A program made the translations under genes and the position numbers. 41,713 bases of DNA from Bacteroidales bacterium (GTDB lineage Bacteria > Bacteroidota > Bacteroidia > Bacteroidales > VadinHA17), in assembly GCA_012522155.1 (NCBI GenBank), contig JAAYKX010000050.1, positions 1 through 41,713 of the forward strand, given 5' to 3'. The notes below the pieces were generated by a model that saw only the letters and a program-made list of their open reading frames with translations, did not search any database and had not been told where the DNA came from. This document shows, in pieces, positions 38,963 through 41,713 of the stretch (the stretch's first letter is position 1; each line of letters starts with the position of its first letter).

Positions 38963-38973
38963 CCGTTAACAAA
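38940..38973 (-). promoter_or_regulatory. Candidate promoter of the TPR-CHAT gene
   Basis: Minus strand TTTG-N22-TATTTTTG (TAnnTTTG); the -7 lies inside the inverted repeat. Spacing is longer than usual. Confidence 0.35.
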
Positions 38974-38993
38974 TATTGATCATAAACCTGAAT

Positions 38994-39024
38994 TTATAAA
39001 GCGCTGTTTTAGTGCGCATTATAA
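38994..39024. repeat. Second imperfect inverted repeat upstream of the GG-leader peptide
   Basis: TTATAA-A-GCGC-TGTTTTAGT-GCGC-A-TTATAA, one A/A mismatch per arm. Confidence 0.8.
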
Positions 39025-39143
39025 ATATCTGCATTTTTTTTTCATAATTTTATGTCACAAAAGCGGTTCAAATGACATGTACTTGCAGAATTAAGAACAA
39101 TTAATTTACGAAAATCAATCAAGAACAAATAAAACTAAAAAAA

Positions 39144-39287
39144 ATGAAAAACCTGAATTCTTCAAAGACGAAAGACATTTTTGCCGGTTATGAACTTACA
39201 ATTGATGAGATGTTCAATATAAGAGGTGGTGACAAAATTAAAAGCGAGCCTATAATTTTACCCCCTTCGCCTCCCATCAAAATCTGA
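39144..39287 (+). CDS. Double-glycine leader precursor peptide (47 aa), not in the ORF track
   Basis: MKNLNSSKTKDIFAGYELTIDEMFNIRGGDKIKSEPIILPPSPPIKI*; leader of the Bacteroidetes GG type (ELTxxEMxNIRGG) in the same locus as a C39 ABC exporter. Confidence 0.85.
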   Translation: MKNLNSSKTKDIFAGYELTIDEMFNIRGGDKIKSEPIILPPSPPIKI

Positions 39288-39300
39288 GATAAAAATACAT

Positions 39301-39324
39301 ACCTGTAACAGGTACAGGTCTTTT
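39301..39324 (+). terminator. Candidate terminator downstream of the precursor peptide
   Basis: ACCTGT-AACAGGT-ACAGGT-CTTTT. Confidence 0.4.
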
Positions 39325-39468
39325 CATACTGTTGTTTTAATTATCCGTCAGGCCGGATGAGTAATTCCTGCCAATGACAGGATAGTACAGACATTGTTAA
39401 AGTACCGCTATAAAACAGCCTGGCATGCTGATTGATGAGATTTATATATAACGAAACTGAATATATCC

Positions 39469-40218
39469 ATGAAAACTATTGACTTTTCCTATTTCATTGA
39501 GCGATTCCTTTCGGGTGAGATGAAAGAGGCTGAAGAAGAGTGGTTTCGGAATGAACTTGGCAGGAATGAAAAACTCCGGCACGAAATTGCTTTGAGACAG
39601 CTCACAAACACAAGCCTTAAGAATCATGATGTATTGCAGCTCAGGAATAAACTGACTGCAATTGCATCAAGGAAAACAGAACAAACACCATCCAAAAAAG
39701 GACGCAGACGCAAGGATCTTACCCGGGCAGCAGTATTTGCCGGTCTGGTTCTTTGCGGGACGCTTGCCTTTCTCAACAACAGGACAATGTCCACCGATGA
39801 GATCTTCGATCATTATTACAAGTTCTATGACATTACCACTCCCCTGCGATCTGCAAATGATGCCGGCAATACGGATTATCTGACAGCCATTGAATATTTC
39901 AATGTGCAGGATTATCACAATGCAGCACATTATTTCAGCAGGGTTCTGAGCAATGACCCCAGGTACATTGAATCGGTTCTGATGACGGGAGTTTCAAAAT
40001 TTGAAGAAGAAAAATACGCCGAGGCAAAATCATCCTTTACAAAAGTCATTGACGACAGGGATAATTTATTCTTTGAGGATGCTCAGTGGTATCTCGCCTT
40101 ATGCTATCTGAAAACATCCGAAAAGGATAAAGCTTTGAACTCACTGAAAGCTGTAAGGAAATCGGGCAGTATTTACAGTAAAAATGCAGGAAAAATTCTG
40201 AAAAAGATAAAGTTGTAG
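39469..40218 (+). CDS. Anti-sigma-like single-TM protein with C-terminal TPRs
   Basis: About 80-aa cytosolic N-terminus, basic KKGRRRKD then TM AAVFAGLVLCGTLAFL, then TPRs (YHNAAHYFSRVLSNDPRYIESVLMTGVSKFEEEKYAEAKSSFTKVI). Confidence 0.75.
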   Translation: MKTIDFSYFIERFLSGEMKEAEEEWFRNELGRNEKLRHEIALRQLTNTSLKNHDVLQLRNKLTAIASRKTEQTPSKKGRRRKDLTRAAVFAGLVLCGTLAFLNNRTMSTDEIFDHYYKFYDITTPLRSANDAGNTDYLTAIEYFNVQDYHNAAHYFSRVLSNDPRYIESVLMTGVSKFEEEKYAEAKSSFTKVIDDRDNLFFEDAQWYLALCYLKTSEKDKALNSLKAVRKSGSIYSKNAGKILKKIKL

Positions 40219-40277
40219 ACGACAGCCTGACTGGCCGCGCCAAGGGATCAAATCACCGTTTGTCCCGGAATAGAAAC

Positions 40278-40322
40278 AAAATGAAATGACTGTCTGTTTT
40301 CAGGTGGTCATTTTCATTTTTC
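40278..40322. terminator. Bidirectional hairpin terminator between convergent genes
   Basis: AAAATGAAATGAC...GTCATTTTCATTTT with flanking T/A runs. Confidence 0.6.
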
Positions 40323-41713
40323 TTCTTTCCTCGCAATTATTTTTACTTCGGTTCTCCGATTCATCCTACGTCCTTCCGATGTGATATTGTCAGCAATGGG
40401 TGAAGTGTTTCCGTAACCCCTGTACTGAAGCCTTTCCGGAGAAATAACATTTTCAATAAGATAATTAACCACCGACAGTGCTCTTTTTTCAGAAAGCTGC
40501 AGGTTATGCTGATCAGTCCCTGTAGAATCAGTATAACCACCTATTTCAACAACAAAATCCTCATTGATCCTCAACAGTTCCGCAAGATTTGTCAGTTCGG
40601 ACACGGATTCCCTTTTCAGCTCCCAGCGGTCAACTTCATAAAAAACATTGGACAGAAGCATTTTCTCCCCGATCTTTACAGGACTCAAAGCTATTTGTTT
40701 AATAAGGGGCTCCATCACTGAATGAATTCCCTCAAACATAAAATTTTCCGAATAAAAGAGATATCCGGGTTTTGATACATTTATTCCATAATTGTTTCCA
40801 GAGGGAAGACATACCAGGAAATTTCCTCTATCGTCTGTCCGGCTTTTAACGGTAACCCTGTTTGTGGTAAGATTTATCAGTTCAAATTCAGCCTTCAGCA
40901 TCCTGCCGGTCTCCCTGTCAGTGACCCTGCCCCTGAGATAGGAAACAGGATTCGGCCGGAATGATTTATCAAGAGTGAACCAGAATATATCCTTCCCGTT
41001 TGAATTGTCACGTTTTGAAGAAAAATAGGCTTTCTGCCCGCCTGCCTCTATTACAAGTCCCATTTCATCACCTGCGGTGTTTATAGGATATCCAAGATTC
41101 TGAGGCTCAGTCCAGGTACTGTCATCCCTCATCCTTGTCATGTAAATATCAAAACCACCCATTCCCGGTCTGCCGTTGGATGCAAAATAGAGTGAGCGGC
41201 CGTCAAAATGTATAAATGGCGACATTTCATCACCTTCCGTATTTATCTTATCTCCCATATTTACGGGCTCCTTCCAGTTTCCGTTTTCATTCAAAACTGA
41301 ATACCAGATATCTTTCTTACCCATTCCTCCAGGCCGGTTGCTTGAAAAAAACAACATATTTCCGTCTGCACTGATTGAAGGTGTGGATTCCCAGTAAGAT
41401 GTATTCACCGGAGGACCCAGGTTATGGGGGAATGACCATTTGCCATTGTTATAAGCTGAAAAATAAATATCACAACTGCCATAGCCTCCGGGTCTGTCAC
41501 AGGCGGCGAAATACATATAATTTCCACTGGAAGAAAGGGTTGCTGCACCTTCATTTTGTGCAGTATTCAATGGTGCCCCGGCATTAAACGGACTTGTCCA
41601 TCCCGTATCCGACAGATGACTTATATAAAAATCTTCCTGGTAGTTCGGACGGGTAAGAAAATCAGTGGAAGTGTAGGATTGCCGTGTGAACATAAGAGTC
41701 CGGCCGTCAGCAG
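40314..41713 (-). CDS. OmpA-family protein with PD40-like beta-propeller repeats (5' end beyond window)
   Basis: Repeated GNYMYFAACDRPGGYGSCDIYFS / NMLFFSSNRPGGMGKKDIWYS motifs; OmpA C-terminus IGGYTDSTGTDQHNLQLSEKRALSVVNYLI; the frame stays open to the window edge. Confidence 0.9.
   Translation of the reverse strand, partial: ADGRTLMFTRQSYTSTDFLTRPNYQEDFYISHLSDTGWTSPFNAGAPLNTAQNEGAATLSSSGNYMYFAACDRPGGYGSCDIYFSAYNNGKWSFPHNLGPPVNTSYWESTPSISADGNMLFFSSNRPGGMGKKDIWYSVLNENGNWKEPVNMGDKINTEGDEMSPFIHFDGRSLYFASNGRPGMGGFDIYMTRMRDDSTWTEPQNLGYPINTAGDEMGLVIEAGGQKAYFSSKRDNSNGKDIFWFTLDKSFRPNPVSYLRGRVTDRETGRMLKAEFELINLTTNRVTVKSRTDDRGNFLVCLPSGNNYGINVSKPGYLFYSENFMFEGIHSVMEPLIKQIALSPVKIGEKMLLSNVFYEVDRWELKRESVSELTNLAELLRINEDFVVEIGGYTDSTGTDQHNLQLSEKRALSVVNYLIENVISPERLQYRGYGNTSPIADNITSEGRRMNRRTEVKIIARKEEK

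Noticed and set aside
1-41713. CRISPR array, prophage, integrase or complete transposase
   Set aside because: No regularly spaced direct repeats with unique spacers and no recognisable Cas, phage or transposase proteins were seen.

Overview
This 41.7 kb window looks like a Bacteroidota (Bacteroidales-like) chromosome: TAnnTTTG-type promoters, a Bat operon, DUF349 and DUF4105 proteins, and GG-leader peptides. Left to right it carries: a KamA / two ATP-grasp ligases / GNAT cluster; ung; a complete BatA-E-like aerotolerance locus with MoxR and DUF58; housekeeping genes (M50 protease, pcm, tRNA-Arg(TCT)); a probable unannotated structured ncRNA (6S-like rod) upstream of a bioG-like gene; YihY, GT2 and thioredoxin-like genes; a cobalamin-riboswitch-controlled BtuFCD-type importer whose ATPase has an in-frame amber codon; a LacI regulator; yidC with an in-frame ochre codon and a TPR-like insertion; and a DUF349 protein with a repetitive acidic tail. 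The most interesting block is about 31.6-40.2 kb: HlyD and C39-peptidase ABC exporter, ECF sigma factor, membrane-anchored TPR-CHAT protease, an unannotated 47-aa double-glycine leader peptide (MKNLNSSKTKDIFAGYELTIDEMFNIRGG|DKIKSEPIILPPSPPIKI), and an anti-sigma-like TM-TPR protein. I propose this as a CHAT-protease/ECF-regulated secreted peptide system. All calls come from reading the sequence; no searches or folding programs were run.
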